Below, piece after piece: positions 1 to 8,058 of a stretch of 64,000 bases of DNA (position 1 is its first letter; each line of letters begins with the position of its first letter). Position numbers and translations under genes: made by a program. The stretch lies in the NCBI GenBank assembly GCA_001725415.1, contig MEGH01000026.1, positions 36,395 through 100,394 on the forward strand, read 5' to 3'. This DNA is from Pseudonocardia sp. SCN 73-27. GTDB taxonomy: Bacteria; Actinomycetota; Actinomycetes; Mycobacteriales; Pseudonocardiaceae. The notes under the pieces are model-generated. The model had not been told where the DNA came from. It worked only from the letters and a program-made list of their open reading frames with translations, and ran no database searches.

Positions 1-567
1 CGCCACCGATGCGCGGAACCAGTCGTCGCTCGCCGCCGTCAGGAACGCGACCCCGTCCCGCGACGTCGACCACGCCTCCGCCTGCTGCGGGTCGACGCTC
101 GCGCCCGACGCCAGGTGCAGGGCCAACCCGTACAACCCCAGGTCCCAGCCCAGCCCCACCGCGCCCGGCCCGAACATCGCCCAGCGCTCGTCGTCGACGT
201 GCGCGATGTGGTCGATCGTGAGCCGCGCGTGCTCACCCTCCGCGTCGACCGCGACCTCGATCCAGCTCACCTCGCCGCCGTACTCCCACGTCGCGGCGAA
301 CGAACGCGGCGCGTCGCACCGCTCGATCGTGCCGTTCGCGTTGCCCTCCAGCCGGTAGCTGCCGCCGACCTCCAGCTCCCCGCTGACCGGCAGGAACCAC
401 CGCGGAATCCGCTCGATGCTGGTGCAGGCATCCCACAGGTCCCCGGCCGACGTCGCGTAGACCCGGCTGATCGTCACCACCCGTGCCTCACCCGCCTCCA
501 ACCTCCGCCCGCCGACCTCACGCCGCACCGCGCTCACCGCGTGCCGCACGTCCGTCGCGTCGCTCAC
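1..567 (-). CDS. SRPBCC (AHSA1-like) domain protein, 3' end cut by window edge
   Basis: The frame has 189 codons and runs off the left edge. It starts with a GTG whose last two bases form part of the TGA stop of the upstream ArsR gene (GTGA overlap), so the two are translationally coupled. The protein reads VTISRVYATSAGDLWDACT followed by IPRWFLPVSGELEVGGSYR and a later TWEYGGEVSW. That is the beta-strand, helix, strand order of the START/SRPBCC fold of Hsp90-activator-like (AHSA1) proteins, which hold hydrophobic ligands. ArsR-SRPBCC pairs are common in actinobacteria, where the small regulator controls its partner. The ligand is unknown. The C-terminus lies outside the window. Confidence 0.8.
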   Translation of the reverse strand, partial: MSDATDVRHAVSAVRREVGGRRLEAGEARVVTISRVYATSAGDLWDACTSIERIPRWFLPVSGELEVGGSYRLEGNANGTIERCDAPRSFAATWEYGGEVSWIEVAVDAEGEHARLTIDHIAHVDDERWAMFGPGAVGLGWDLGLYGLALHLASGASVDPQQAEAWSTSRDGVAFLTAASDDWFRASVA

Positions 568-896
568 CGCTGTCTCCGTTCACGTTTGCCGCGGGCGATC
601 TCCGTCGCCAGCGCGTCGAGATGGGGGGTCCAGAACCGGCGGAACCGGTCGAGCCACACGTCGACCTCCTGCAGCGCCTCGGGTCGGACGGCGTACAACC
701 GCCGGGTACCGACGGCCCGCACCGTCGCGAACCCGTTTTCCCGCAACACCTTCAGATGCTGCGACACCGCGGGCTGCGAGATGCCGAACTCCTCCCGGAC
801 CGTCGCCGTCACCTCCCCGGCGCTCAGCTCGCCGTCGGCGATGAGCTCGAGGATGCGCCGCCGGACCGGGTCGCCGAGGACGTCGAACGCATGCAC
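564..896 (-). CDS. ArsR/SmtB-family winged-helix transcriptional regulator
   Basis: A 110-residue protein of normal ArsR length. The HTH core is clear: VRRRILELIADGELSAGEV, then ISQPAVSQHLKVLRENGF as recognition helix and the wing VGTRRLYAV. No cysteine cluster is seen, so this is not a classical metal sensor. It belongs to the subgroup that pairs with SRPBCC proteins, and its stop overlaps the start of the SRPBCC gene just downstream. The start is GTG. A leaderless-type -10 (TAGAGT) lies 6 nt upstream at 903-908, and two perfect palindromes sit directly behind it, which suggests autorepression. Confidence 0.85.
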   Translation of the reverse strand: MHAFDVLGDPVRRRILELIADGELSAGEVTATVREEFGISQPAVSQHLKVLRENGFATVRAVGTRRLYAVRPEALQEVDVWLDRFRRFWTPHLDALATEIARGKRERRQR

Positions 897-902
897 GCCG
901 CG

Positions 903-928
903 ACTCTAACAGTGCGCACTTATATAAG
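903..928 (-). promoter_or_regulatory. Leaderless -10 plus double palindrome, ArsR promoter/operator
   Basis: On the minus strand TAGAGT (908-903) stands 6 nt before the ArsR GTG. Immediately upstream are two perfect 10-bp palindromes that share two bases: AGTGCGCACT at 911-920 and CTTATATAAG at 919-928. The AT-rich one is very unusual in this sequence. Placement between the -10 and the -35 position fits a repressor site; which protein binds is inferred. Confidence 0.5.
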
Positions 929-1216
929 CGAGAGACGATCGATTGCTCAGCGCGAGAGGGTTCGAGCGCTCGACGCGAAGGGTGGCGGAGCGCGGCCTGC
1001 GGCGTGCCGCAGCTCTGTGAGTGCTCCACGCACTTTCTTCGACCACCACGCAGTCTCCGAGGGCCTCGCCCACGCTGCAGGGCGCGCGTCGACGAGGAAC
1101 CCGCGCGGTGACGGGACAACCGGCGCGGCGGGAGCGGATGTGCACATGGCCCCGATCTGTCCACAGCGAGCGGGATCGGGCTGTCCGGCGGGTCGCGGAG
1201 TGGCCATCGTCGCGGG
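929..1216. other. Intergenic, no gene seen
   Basis: This 288-bp stretch separates the divergent ArsR operon and the AbiEi-like gene. Apart from the ArsR promoter at its left end and a short perfect hairpin (CTGCGGC, 997-1003, pairing with 1006-1012), nothing coding or clearly regulatory is visible. Confidence 0.4.
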
Positions 1217-2113
1217 GTGGACGTGTACGGACTGACCAGTAGAACCACCCTGCGGGCCGCGGGGATCTCCGACGACGAGTTGGCCCGGTGGTGCGCCCGG
1301 GGCGATCTCGTGCGGATCGCGCGCGGCTCCTACCTCCCGGCGGCCGCAGCCGACGGGCTCGACCCTGCTGCGCGGCACGCACTCGAGGTCCGGGCGGCCC
1401 TGGAGCGGCTGCGGGTCCCGGTCGCGGCGAGCCACGTCTCGGCCGCGGCGCTGCACTGTCTGCCCGTCTGGGACCTGCCCCTGGACCGGGCGCATCTGAT
1501 CCGGCTGGCTCCCGGCTCGGCCCGCCGCTCGGCACGACTGCACGTGCACGGGGCATCCCTCGCCGACGACGAGGTCGACCTGCTCGACGGCTGCCGGGTC
1601 ACCTCCGTCGCCCGGACCCTCGTCGACATCGCCCGGACGGTGCCGTTCGAACAGGCGATGGCCGTCACCGACGCTGCGCTGCGCGCCGGTCTCGTCGCGC
1701 CCGTCTCACTCGCCCACGCGCGGGAGAGGGCCCGGCATCGGGCCGGCGCGACGGCCGCGGGTCGTGTGATTGCGTTCGCCGACGGTCGTGCCGAGAGCGT
1801 GGGGGAGTCGCGCAGCCGAGTGGCGCTCCGACGGCACGGGCTGCCTGTGCCGGAACTTCAGTGGGACGTGCGCCGTGGCGGCCGGCGGATAGGGCGCGTC
1901 GACTTCGGCTGGCCGGCCCTGCGGACCGTCGGCGAGTTCGACGGTCGCACGAAGTACTCGGGTGCCGACGCCGCCGAGGTGGTGTGGGCGGAGAAGCGCC
2001 GCGAAGATGCGCTGCGTGCCGAGGGGCTTCGCGTCGTGCGCTGGACCTGGGCCGACCTCGCCGACTTCGACGCCATCGCCGCTCGCCTGCGCTCCGCGTT
2101 CGCGGCGTCCTGA
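1217..2113 (+). CDS. AbiEi-antitoxin-like protein with Vsr/DUF559-type C-terminal domain
   Basis: A 298-residue protein with GTG start. The N-terminus (TSRTTLRAAGISDDELARW, then GDLVRIARGSYL) is the winged-helix 'AbiEi antitoxin' domain found in many actinobacterial paralogues. The middle carries the SHVSAAALHCLP and VTSVARTLVDIART blocks typical of the family. The C-terminus (RVDFGWPALRTVGEFDG, then EKRREDALRAEGLRVVRWTW) resembles the PD-(D/E)XK nuclease fold of DUF559/Vsr proteins, with D and E at the expected acidic positions. No AbiEii-like toxin gene is adjacent, so this is an orphan. Actinobacteria carry many such orphans and their role is not known; a nuclease activity is only inferred from the fold. 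Confidence 0.75.
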   Translation: MDVYGLTSRTTLRAAGISDDELARWCARGDLVRIARGSYLPAAAADGLDPAARHALEVRAALERLRVPVAASHVSAAALHCLPVWDLPLDRAHLIRLAPGSARRSARLHVHGASLADDEVDLLDGCRVTSVARTLVDIARTVPFEQAMAVTDAALRAGLVAPVSLAHARERARHRAGATAAGRVIAFADGRAESVGESRSRVALRRHGLPVPELQWDVRRGGRRIGRVDFGWPALRTVGEFDGRTKYSGADAAEVVWAEKRREDALRAEGLRVVRWTWADLADFDAIAARLRSAFAAS

Positions 2114-2120
2114 CCGCGTG

Positions 2121-2220
2121 GGTTTCCCGGTCGCGGCCCAGGTTCCTCGGTCGCGGCCCAGGTTCCTCGGTCGCGGCCCAGGTTCCTCGGTCGCCGCGCA
2201 GGGCTACCCGTCGCCGCGCG
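2121..2220. repeat. 20-bp tandem repeat, five copies decaying rightward
   Basis: The period is exactly 20 bp. Copies at 2141-2160 and 2161-2180 are identical (GGTTCCTCGGTCGCGGCCCA). The copy at 2121-2140 differs at two bases, and 2181-2200 and 2201-2220 are progressively degenerate. It begins 7 bp after the stop codon of the upstream gene. Confidence 0.9.
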
Positions 2221-2815
2221 AGTTCGGCCGTCCGAGTCATGGCTGCAGGCCGTCGTTCGGCCGTGAAAGGTGCGCGGCGACGGCAGAAGCTGTGCACCGC
2301 CCGATCTCGGAGCCGGTCCGCGTCGGCTGTGCGGGCTCGTCGGTCGCCGCGCGGGTTTCCCGATCATCGTGCCATACGGAACGGCAGCGGCATCGCTGCA
2401 GACGGCCGTCCGGCCGGGGAATCTGCGCGGCGATGGGAGAAGCTGCGCGCTGCCCGGTAGGCGGTTCGTTGCGTCCGGCTCCGCATCGTCCGCGCGGGAG
2501 CGGTCGCGGGGGAGCCTTGGTCGCGCGGGGGCCTTGGTCGCTGCGCATGTTTCCTGGTCGCGCGCAGGTGTCCCGGCCGCCGCGCGAGTTCGGTAGTCGG
2601 CAGCGCGGCGACAGGCTGCTGTCCGACCGTGAAAGGCGCGCGGCGTGGGCTCGCCGGCCGCCGCGCAGGTTGAGGCTCAGCACCCCGGGCGGCGCCCGCG
2701 GGTCGGCGCAGGACAGGCACGGGTCCGGGCCGGGGAAGGGGTGCGGGCGGGCGTGAACGAACGGTCGATACGCTGATGGCTTCCTTATTCGGGACTCTTC
2801 CTGGAGATATCTGCC
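2221..2815. repeat. Degenerate repeat field between the AbiEi-like gene and glyS
   Basis: No convincing gene is present in this 595-bp stretch. Related segments recur: a GGTCGC(C/G)GCGCAGG-like word, and a module containing 'gccgtgaaaggtgcgcggcg' (around 2260-2280) that returns in altered form around 2400-2440 and again around 2620-2645. They look like diverged larger copies that contain the 20-bp unit. The last ~60 bp hold the glyS promoter and ribosome-binding site. Confidence 0.55.
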
Positions 2816-4213
2816 GTGGCCAGCAAGCCGACTTCCGCCAAGATCGAGACCATCGTCGCGCTCGCGAAGCGCCGCGGATTCGTCTTCGCCTCCGGTGAGA
2901 TCTACGGCGGTACCCGCTCGGCGTGGGACTACGGGCCCCTGGGCGTGGAGCTGAAGGAGAACATCAAGCGGCAGTGGTGGCGGTCGATGGTCACCGGCCG
3001 TGAGGACGTGGTGGGTCTCGACAGCTCGGTGATCCTGCCGCGTCAGGTGTGGGTGGCGTCGGGTCACGTGGGTGTGTTCAACGACCCGCTGGTGGAGTGC
3101 CTGAGCTGCCACAAGCGGTTCCGGGCCGACCAGCTGGCCGAGGAGTACGTCGAGCGCACGGGCAAGAACGCGACGGAGGACGACCTGTCCGACGTCCCGT
3201 GCCCCAACTGCGGCACCCGCGGCCAGTACACCCCGCCGCAGGATTTCAACATGATGCTGGAGACGCACCTCGGTCCGGTGAAGACCGAGGAGGGCCTGGC
3301 GTACCTGCGCCCGGAGACGGCTCAGGGCATCTTCGTGAACTTCCTGAACGTGCAGACGACGTCGCGGAAGAAGCCGCCGTTCGGCATCGGCCAGATGGGC
3401 AAGAGCTTCCGCAACGAGATCACGCCGGGCAACTTCATCTTCCGGACGCGTGAGTTCGAGCAGATGGAGATGGAGTACTTCGTCGAGCCGGGCACCGACG
3501 AGGAGCTGCACCAGTACTGGATCGACGAGCGCACGCGCTGGTACACGGACCTGGGTATCGACCGGGAGAACCTGCGGCACTACGAGCACCCGAAGGAGAA
3601 GCTGTCGCACTACTCGAAGCGGACGGTCGACATCGAGTACCGCTTCGAGTTCTCCGGCCAGGAGTGGGGCGAGCTCGAGGGCATCGCGAACCGGACGGAC
3701 TTCGACCTGACGACGCACTCGAACCACTCGGGTGTCGACCTGTCGTTCTACGACCAGGCGTCGGGCACCCGGTACCGGCCGTACGTGATCGAGCCGGCGG
3801 CGGGTGTGGGCCGGTCGATGATGGCGTTCCTCATCGAGGCCTACACCGAGGACGAGGCGCCGAACGCGAAGGGTGGCGTCGACAAGCGGGTCGTGCTGCG
3901 GCTCGACCGTCGGTTGGCGCCGATCAAGGCGGCGGTGCTCCCGTTGTCGCGGAACGCGGATCTGTCGCCGAAGGCGCGTGACCTGGCGGCGGCGCTGCGC
4001 AAGAACTGGAACGTGGAGTTCGACGACGCGGGCGCGATCGGGCGCCGTTACCGCCGGCAGGACGAGATCGGCACGCCGTTCTGCATCACGGTCGACTTCG
4101 ACACGCTGACCGACCAGGCGGTGACGATCCGCGAGCGGGACACGATGTCGCAGGAGCGGATCGCGCTGGACCAGGTCGAGGCCTACCTGGCGGCGCGCCT
4201 CCTCGGCTGCTGA
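2816..4213 (+). CDS. glyS: Glycyl-tRNA synthetase (alpha2 type, class II)
   Basis: A 465-residue enzyme that charges tRNA-Gly with glycine using ATP. The length fits the dimeric actinobacterial form. Visible landmarks are [13 protein letters not shown] near the N-terminus, the zinc pair CLSC (about residue 95) and CPNC (about 128), the class II motif [12 protein letters not shown], motif 2 ([19 protein letters not shown]), and motif 3 toward the end ([12 protein letters not shown]). The C-terminal anticodon-binding domain follows ([10 protein letters not shown] to [17 protein letters not shown]). The start is a GTG preceded by CTGGAG at a good distance. The gene stands alone after a repeat-rich leader and ends at a strong hairpin. 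No T-box-like leader is evident in the short upstream region. Confidence 0.97.
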   Translation: MASKPTSAKIETIVALAKRRGFVFASGEIYGGTRSAWDYGPLGVELKENIKRQWWRSMVTGREDVVGLDSSVILPRQVWVASGHVGVFNDPLVECLSCHKRFRADQLAEEYVERTGKNATEDDLSDVPCPNCGTRGQYTPPQDFNMMLETHLGPVKTEEGLAYLRPETAQGIFVNFLNVQTTSRKKPPFGIGQMGKSFRNEITPGNFIFRTREFEQMEMEYFVEPGTDEELHQYWIDERTRWYTDLGIDRENLRHYEHPKEKLSHYSKRTVDIEYRFEFSGQEWGELEGIANRTDFDLTTHSNHSGVDLSFYDQASGTRYRPYVIEPAAGVGRSMMAFLIEAYTEDEAPNAKGGVDKRVVLRLDRRLAPIKAAVLPLSRNADLSPKARDLAAALRKNWNVEFDDAGAIGRRYRRQDEIGTPFCITVDFDTLTDQAVTIRERDTMSQERIALDQVEAYLAARLLGC

Positions 4214-4220
4214 CGGTTCT

Positions 4221-4245
4221 GGGGGGCCCGCCGAGCGGGCCCCCC
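4221..4245 (+). terminator. glyS terminator hairpin
   Basis: An 11-bp perfect stem (4221-4231 with 4235-4245, GGGGGGCCCGC arm) closes a 3-nt loop 7 bp after the glyS stop. There is no U tract, as is usual in high-GC actinobacteria. Confidence 0.8.
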
Positions 4246-4259
4246 AGGCCGAGGAGCGC

Positions 4260-4408
4260 GCTGAACAACTCGGACCTACTGGCGCAACGCCCAGGCGGCA
4301 CCCTCGCGGCGTTGGGCAGGTGCGCCGATGCAACAGCGGTATCGGCGCACCTGCCCGCCTTGCGATCGCACCATCTGGAGCCGCTCGCTACGGCCGGAGT
4401 TGTTCAGC
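4260..4408. repeat. 149-bp nested inverted repeat with central 16-bp hairpin
   Basis: The outer arms GCTGAACAACTC (4260-4271) and GAGTTGTTCAGC (4397-4408) are perfect 12-bp inverted copies. Inside them, 4314-4329 and 4341-4356 form a perfect 16-bp stem with an 11-nt loop. The element fills the gap between the convergent glyS and CNNM genes, so it can act as a bidirectional terminator. The long-range terminal repeats are more than a terminator needs and give it a MITE-like layout. Confidence 0.7.
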
Positions 4409-4414
4409 ACCCTC

Positions 4415-5416
4415 CTAGACGGCAGCCGGGAACAGCCGGTCGACGATGTCGCGCATCGTCACCAGCCCGACGGTCCCGTCGACGGACACGAGCGCGAGGT
4501 GCGCCCGCTTCTCCCGCATGGTGCCGAGCGCGGCGTGTGCGGTCTCGTCACCGGAGATCGTCAGCACCGGACGCATGAGCGTCCGGGCGGTGGAGCCCGC
4601 GGGCGCGGCGAGCGCGTCGCGGACGTGCACGACCCCGACGGCCGCCCCGTCGTCGAGCCCGCCGTCGCGGACGACGAGCCGTAGGTGCCCGCTCTCCCGG
4701 GAGACGGCGCGGATGCGGGCGGCGTCGTCGCCGGCGTCGACACCAGAGAGGCCGGTGCGCATGAGCTCGCGCAACGGCGTCCGGTAGATGTCGAGCGCGG
4801 TGACGATCTGGGCGCGGCGGTCCTCGTCGAGCGCCCCGGCGCGGGCGGAGTGGGTGACGAGCTCGCGCAGGTCGGCGGGGTCTCGGCCGGCCCCGACCTC
4901 GTCGACGGGGTCGACGCCGACGGCGCGCAGGCAGCGGTTGGCCAGCCCGTTGAGCACGATCAGGACGGGCCGGGTCACCCACATGAATGCGCGCATCGGA
5001 AGCGCGAGCAGCGTCGCGGAGCGTTCGGGGTGGGCGATGGCCCAGGACTTGGGCGCCATCTCGCCGACGACGAGGTGCAGGAACGTCACGATGATCAGTG
5101 ACAGCACGAACGCGAGGACGCCCGCGGTGGCCGAGGGCAGGCCCCAGCCGGCGAGGACGGGTTCGAGCGCCTCGTCGACGGCCGGTTTGGCGACGGCACC
5201 GAGCCCCAGCGTGCACAGGGTGATACCGAGCTGGGAGCCGGCGAGCAGCAGGGAGAGGTCCCGCGCGCTGCGCAGGGCGGCGCGGGCGGACGCGGACCGT
5301 TCCGCGGCCTCCTCGAGCCGGTAGCGGCGGGCCGCGACGAGCGCGAACTCGATCGCGACGAAGAACGCGGACAGGGCGATGAGTCCGATGGAGACGACGA
5401 TCGTCCAGGTACTCAT
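4415..5416 (-). CDS. CNNM/HlyC-type membrane protein with CBS domains (second gene of pair)
   Basis: A 333-residue integral membrane protein. It begins with a TM segment (TIVVSIGLIALSAFFVAIEF) and continues with the DUF21/CNNM helices (LSLLLAGSQLGITLCTLGLG, FVLSLIIVTFLHLVVGEMAPKSWAIAHPE). A cytoplasmic CBS pair follows (LMRTGLSGVDAGDD, then LMRPVLTISGDETAHAAL and TVGLVTMRDIVDRLF). The family is linked to magnesium and other divalent-ion homeostasis. No HlyC/CorC C-terminal domain follows, unlike its neighbour. The gene lies 73 bp downstream of a paralogue on the same strand, like the tandem pair Rv1842c-Rv1841c of mycobacteria. The specific ion is not evident. Confidence 0.88.
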   Translation of the reverse strand: MSTWTIVVSIGLIALSAFFVAIEFALVAARRYRLEEAAERSASARAALRSARDLSLLLAGSQLGITLCTLGLGAVAKPAVDEALEPVLAGWGLPSATAGVLAFVLSLIIVTFLHLVVGEMAPKSWAIAHPERSATLLALPMRAFMWVTRPVLIVLNGLANRCLRAVGVDPVDEVGAGRDPADLRELVTHSARAGALDEDRRAQIVTALDIYRTPLRELMRTGLSGVDAGDDAARIRAVSRESGHLRLVVRDGGLDDGAAVGVVHVRDALAAPAGSTARTLMRPVLTISGDETAHAALGTMREKRAHLALVSVDGTVGLVTMRDIVDRLFPAAV

Positions 5417-5489
5417 CGCCCGCCCTCGCTGACGCTCGGTCGGCGCTTCGCGCGGACGTTGTGCCGATGACCCGCGCGCTGACGCTCGC

Positions 5490-6887
5490 TCATCGCAGGC
5501 CCTCCTCGGCAGCGGAGGACACGGTGTGGTCGACGACGGACGAGCTCGACAGCCGGAGCCGGACCGAGGCCGGCACCCGCCGCTCCACCCGCTCGACGAC
5601 GGCGTGCAACGTCACGACGGGTTCGTCCTCCTCGGCGCCGGGCTCGTGCGGCAGGACGATCGCCACCTCGTCGCCGGTTTCGGGGAGCCGTTGCAACGCA
5701 GAGACGACGAGCCCGCCGACGGTCTGGTGGTCGCCCTCGGGCAGGGGGTGGTCGAGGAGGCGTTCGACCTCGTCGACGTGGAGCGCGCCGGGCACGGTCC
5801 AGACGCCCTCTCCCACGGTGGGGACGTCGATGCCGGCGGGGTCGTGCTCGTCGGTGATCTCCCCGACGAGCTCCTCGGCGACGTCCTCGACGGTGACGAC
5901 GCCGGCGAGGCCGCCGTACTCGTCGAGGACGCAGGCGAACTCCTCCCCGGCCGAGCGCAGCTCGGCGAGCACCGCGGGCAGCGGCAGCGAGTCGGGGACG
6001 AGCAGTGCGGGCCGCATGATCTCGGAGACGCGGACGGTGGTGGGGTCGCGGTCGGTGTCCTCGAGGGCGAGGACGTCGCGCAGGCAGACGACGCCGGCGA
6101 CGTCGTCGGGGTCGTCGCGCAGCACGGGCAGCCGGGAGTGGCCGGACGCCATGGTGGTGACGAGGTCGGCGACGGTGGCGTCGGCCTGCACGGTGGTGAC
6201 CCGCGGGCGCGGGATCATGGCGGCGAGGACGTGCCGGTCGGTGAAGTCGAGGACACGGTCGAGCATCGTCGAGAGGTCGACGGGCAGTGCTCCGCTGTCG
6301 CGGGACTCGTCGATGATCGCCTCGAGGTCGCGCGGGGTGGCCGCGTGCTCGACGTCGTGGACGGGTTCGATGCGCAGCAGCCGCAGGAGCAGCTCGGCGG
6401 CCTTGTCGAACAGGTGCACGAGCCAGCCGAAGACGGCGAGGTAGATCGACGTCGACAGGGCGAGGGCGCGGGCGACGGGTTCGGGCCGGGCGATGGCGAG
6501 GTTCTTGGGAAAGAGCTCGCCGAACACCATCTGCACGACGGTCGCGAAGAGCAGCGCGAACACGGTGCCGATGACGATGCCGACGCCGGTGGGGACGCCG
6601 ACGCCGCCGAGGAGCTCGCCGATGCCCTCACCGATGAGGGGTTCGGCGACGTAACCGACGAGCAGGCCGGTGACGGTGATGCCCAGCTGGGCGCCGGAGA
6701 GCATGAAGGAGGTGCGGCGGGTGATGCCGAGGGCGCGTTCGGCGCCGGTGTCGCCGGTGGCGGCGCGGGAGCGCAGCCGGGCCCGGTCGACGGCCATGTA
6801 GCCGAACTCCTGGGCGACGAACCAGCCGGTCGCGGCCGTGATGACCACGACGACGACGATGCCGAGGAGGATGGTGAGAACGGTCAT
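5490..6887 (-). CDS. CNNM/HlyC-type membrane protein with CBS and CorC_HlyC domains
   Basis: A 465-residue protein. The ATG at 6887 was chosen because it begins directly with the first TM helix (TVLTILLGIVVVVVITAAT); in-frame extension upstream has no membrane or domain logic. The order is CNNM transmembrane domain (SGAQLGITVTGLLVGYVAEP, VVQMVFGELFPKNLAIARPE), CBS pair (MIPRPRVTTVQADATVADLV, IMRPALLVPDSLPLPAVLAE and EYGGLAGVVTVEDVAEELVG), then the CorC_HlyC transporter-associated domain ending near VVERVERR. It is the first gene of a two-gene operon with the shorter CNNM paralogue. The family role is divalent cation transport or its control. Confidence 0.9.
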   Translation of the reverse strand: MTVLTILLGIVVVVVITAATGWFVAQEFGYMAVDRARLRSRAATGDTGAERALGITRRTSFMLSGAQLGITVTGLLVGYVAEPLIGEGIGELLGGVGVPTGVGIVIGTVFALLFATVVQMVFGELFPKNLAIARPEPVARALALSTSIYLAVFGWLVHLFDKAAELLLRLLRIEPVHDVEHAATPRDLEAIIDESRDSGALPVDLSTMLDRVLDFTDRHVLAAMIPRPRVTTVQADATVADLVTTMASGHSRLPVLRDDPDDVAGVVCLRDVLALEDTDRDPTTVRVSEIMRPALLVPDSLPLPAVLAELRSAGEEFACVLDEYGGLAGVVTVEDVAEELVGEITDEHDPAGIDVPTVGEGVWTVPGALHVDEVERLLDHPLPEGDHQTVGGLVVSALQRLPETGDEVAIVLPHEPGAEEDEPVVTLHAVVERVERRVPASVRLRLSSSSVVDHTVSSAAEEGLR

Positions 6888-7056
6888 CGGGGACCGTCCG
6901 GGCATGCGGGGGAGCGTGAGGGCAGACGCCTGCGGGCGCCGCCGGTACTTCGGGGAAGGTCCATGGTCCTGTCTGTCGGAAGCCGGGATCGGATGGGTCC
7001 GGCGAGGGCCGTCACAACGAGGACGAACTGGACAGCCCGCGAGTTCCCGAAGCGAT

Positions 7057-7072
7057 GATGACATCCGTCATC
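7057..7072. promoter_or_regulatory. Dyad operator upstream of ABC exporter/two-component operon
   Basis: GATGAC-ATCC-GTCATC is a perfect 6-bp inverted repeat with a 4-bp spacer, 58 bp before the first ATG. The TGAC-N4-GTCA layout resembles sites of NarL/DesR-type response regulators. The response regulator encoded at the end of this operon is the obvious candidate binder (inference). Confidence 0.5.
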
Positions 7073-7129
7073 GGTGGGGCGTGACGTCCGCTCCGGGAAT
7101 GCGCGGGGTTCACCCGCGAGAGTCGGGTC

Positions 7130-8053
7130 ATGACGACGACATTCGACGGGGCGGCGGTGCGGATCGCGGGCCTGGCGAAGAGCCACGGCCAGGTCCGCGC
7201 CGTCGACGGCCTCGACCTGACGATCGCGCCGGGCGAGGTCGTGGCGTTGCTGGGTCCGAACGGGGCCGGGAAGTCCACGACGATCGACGCCCTGCTGGGC
7301 CTGACCCGGCCGGATGCCGGTGAGGTGGCGTTGTTCGGCCGGTCGCCGCGGGAGGCGATGACCCGCGGGCTGGTGGGGGCGATGCTGCAGTCGGGCGGGT
7401 TCCCCGAGGACATCACGCCGGGTGAGCTGGTGCGGCTGTCGGTTGCGCTGTTCCCGGACCCGTTGTCGTCGGCGGAGGTGCTGCGCCGCACCGGGATCGC
7501 CGACGTCGCGAGGCAGCGGTTCGGGCGGTTGTCGGGTGGGCAGAAGCAGCGGGTGCGGTTCGCGGTCGCGTTGGCGTGCAACCCGGATCTGCTGGTGCTC
7601 GACGAGCCGACGGTCGCGATGGACGTGGCGGCGCGCCGGGAGTTCTGGGCGTCGATGCGCGAGTTCACCGCGGACGGCCGCACGGTGCTGTTCGCGACGC
7701 ACCACCTGGCGGAGGCGGAGGAGTTCGCCGACCGGGTCGTGCTGCTGCGGGCGGGCCGGGTGGTGGCCGACGGGTCGGTGGCGCAGGTGCGGGCGCTGGC
7801 ATCGGGGCGGGTGGTGTCGGCCGTCGTCCCGGGCGCCGACGCGGCCGATCTGGCCGCGCTGCCGGGCGTCACCGGCGTGGCCACGATCGGCCCGCGAACC
7901 CGGCTGACCTGCGACGACTCCGACGCCGCGCTGCGGGCGCTGCTCGCCTCCCACGCGGGCGCGCACGACGTCGAGGTCACCGCCCACGGCCTGGAGGACG
8001 CGTTCGTTGCCCTGACGGCCGAGAACGCCGACACCGTCCCCGAAGGAGTCTGA
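7130..8053 (+). CDS. ABC transporter ATP-binding protein (DrrA/YvfR type)
   Basis: A 307-residue cytoplasmic ATPase with one nucleotide-binding domain. Walker A is LLGPNGAGKSTT (about residue 40), the signature is LSGGQKQRVRFA, Walker B is LLVLDEPTVAMD, and the switch histidine is in FATHHLAEAE. The C-terminal extension of about 80 residues is typical of drug or lipid exporters of the DrrA/CcmA group. It leads a four-gene operon with a permease, a DesK-like histidine kinase and a NarL-type regulator. That arrangement is common in Gram-positive bacteria for systems that sense and export membrane-active compounds. The substrate is unknown. Confidence 0.93.
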   Translation: MTTTFDGAAVRIAGLAKSHGQVRAVDGLDLTIAPGEVVALLGPNGAGKSTTIDALLGLTRPDAGEVALFGRSPREAMTRGLVGAMLQSGGFPEDITPGELVRLSVALFPDPLSSAEVLRRTGIADVARQRFGRLSGGQKQRVRFAVALACNPDLLVLDEPTVAMDVAARREFWASMREFTADGRTVLFATHHLAEAEEFADRVVLLRAGRVVADGSVAQVRALASGRVVSAVVPGADAADLAALPGVTGVATIGPRTRLTCDDSDAALRALLASHAGAHDVEVTAHGLEDAFVALTAENADTVPEGV

Positions 8054-8058
8054 ACCGC

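Noticed and set aside
1217-2113. Complete AbiE type IV toxin-antitoxin system
   Set aside because: Only the AbiEi-like protein is found; neither neighbour resembles the AbiEii nucleotidyltransferase toxin.
2121-2220. CRISPR array
   Set aside because: The 20-bp units are directly adjacent without unique spacers, and no cas genes are present.
2756-2815. T-box riboswitch before glyS
   Set aside because: The leader close to the gene is short and lacks a T-box sequence or specifier hairpin that I could draw.
2237-4333. 698-codon open frame on the minus strand across glyS
   Set aside because: It is antisense to the clear glycyl-tRNA synthetase. Long reverse frames are expected in very GC-rich coding DNA, and the translation is Arg/Val/His-rich without motifs.
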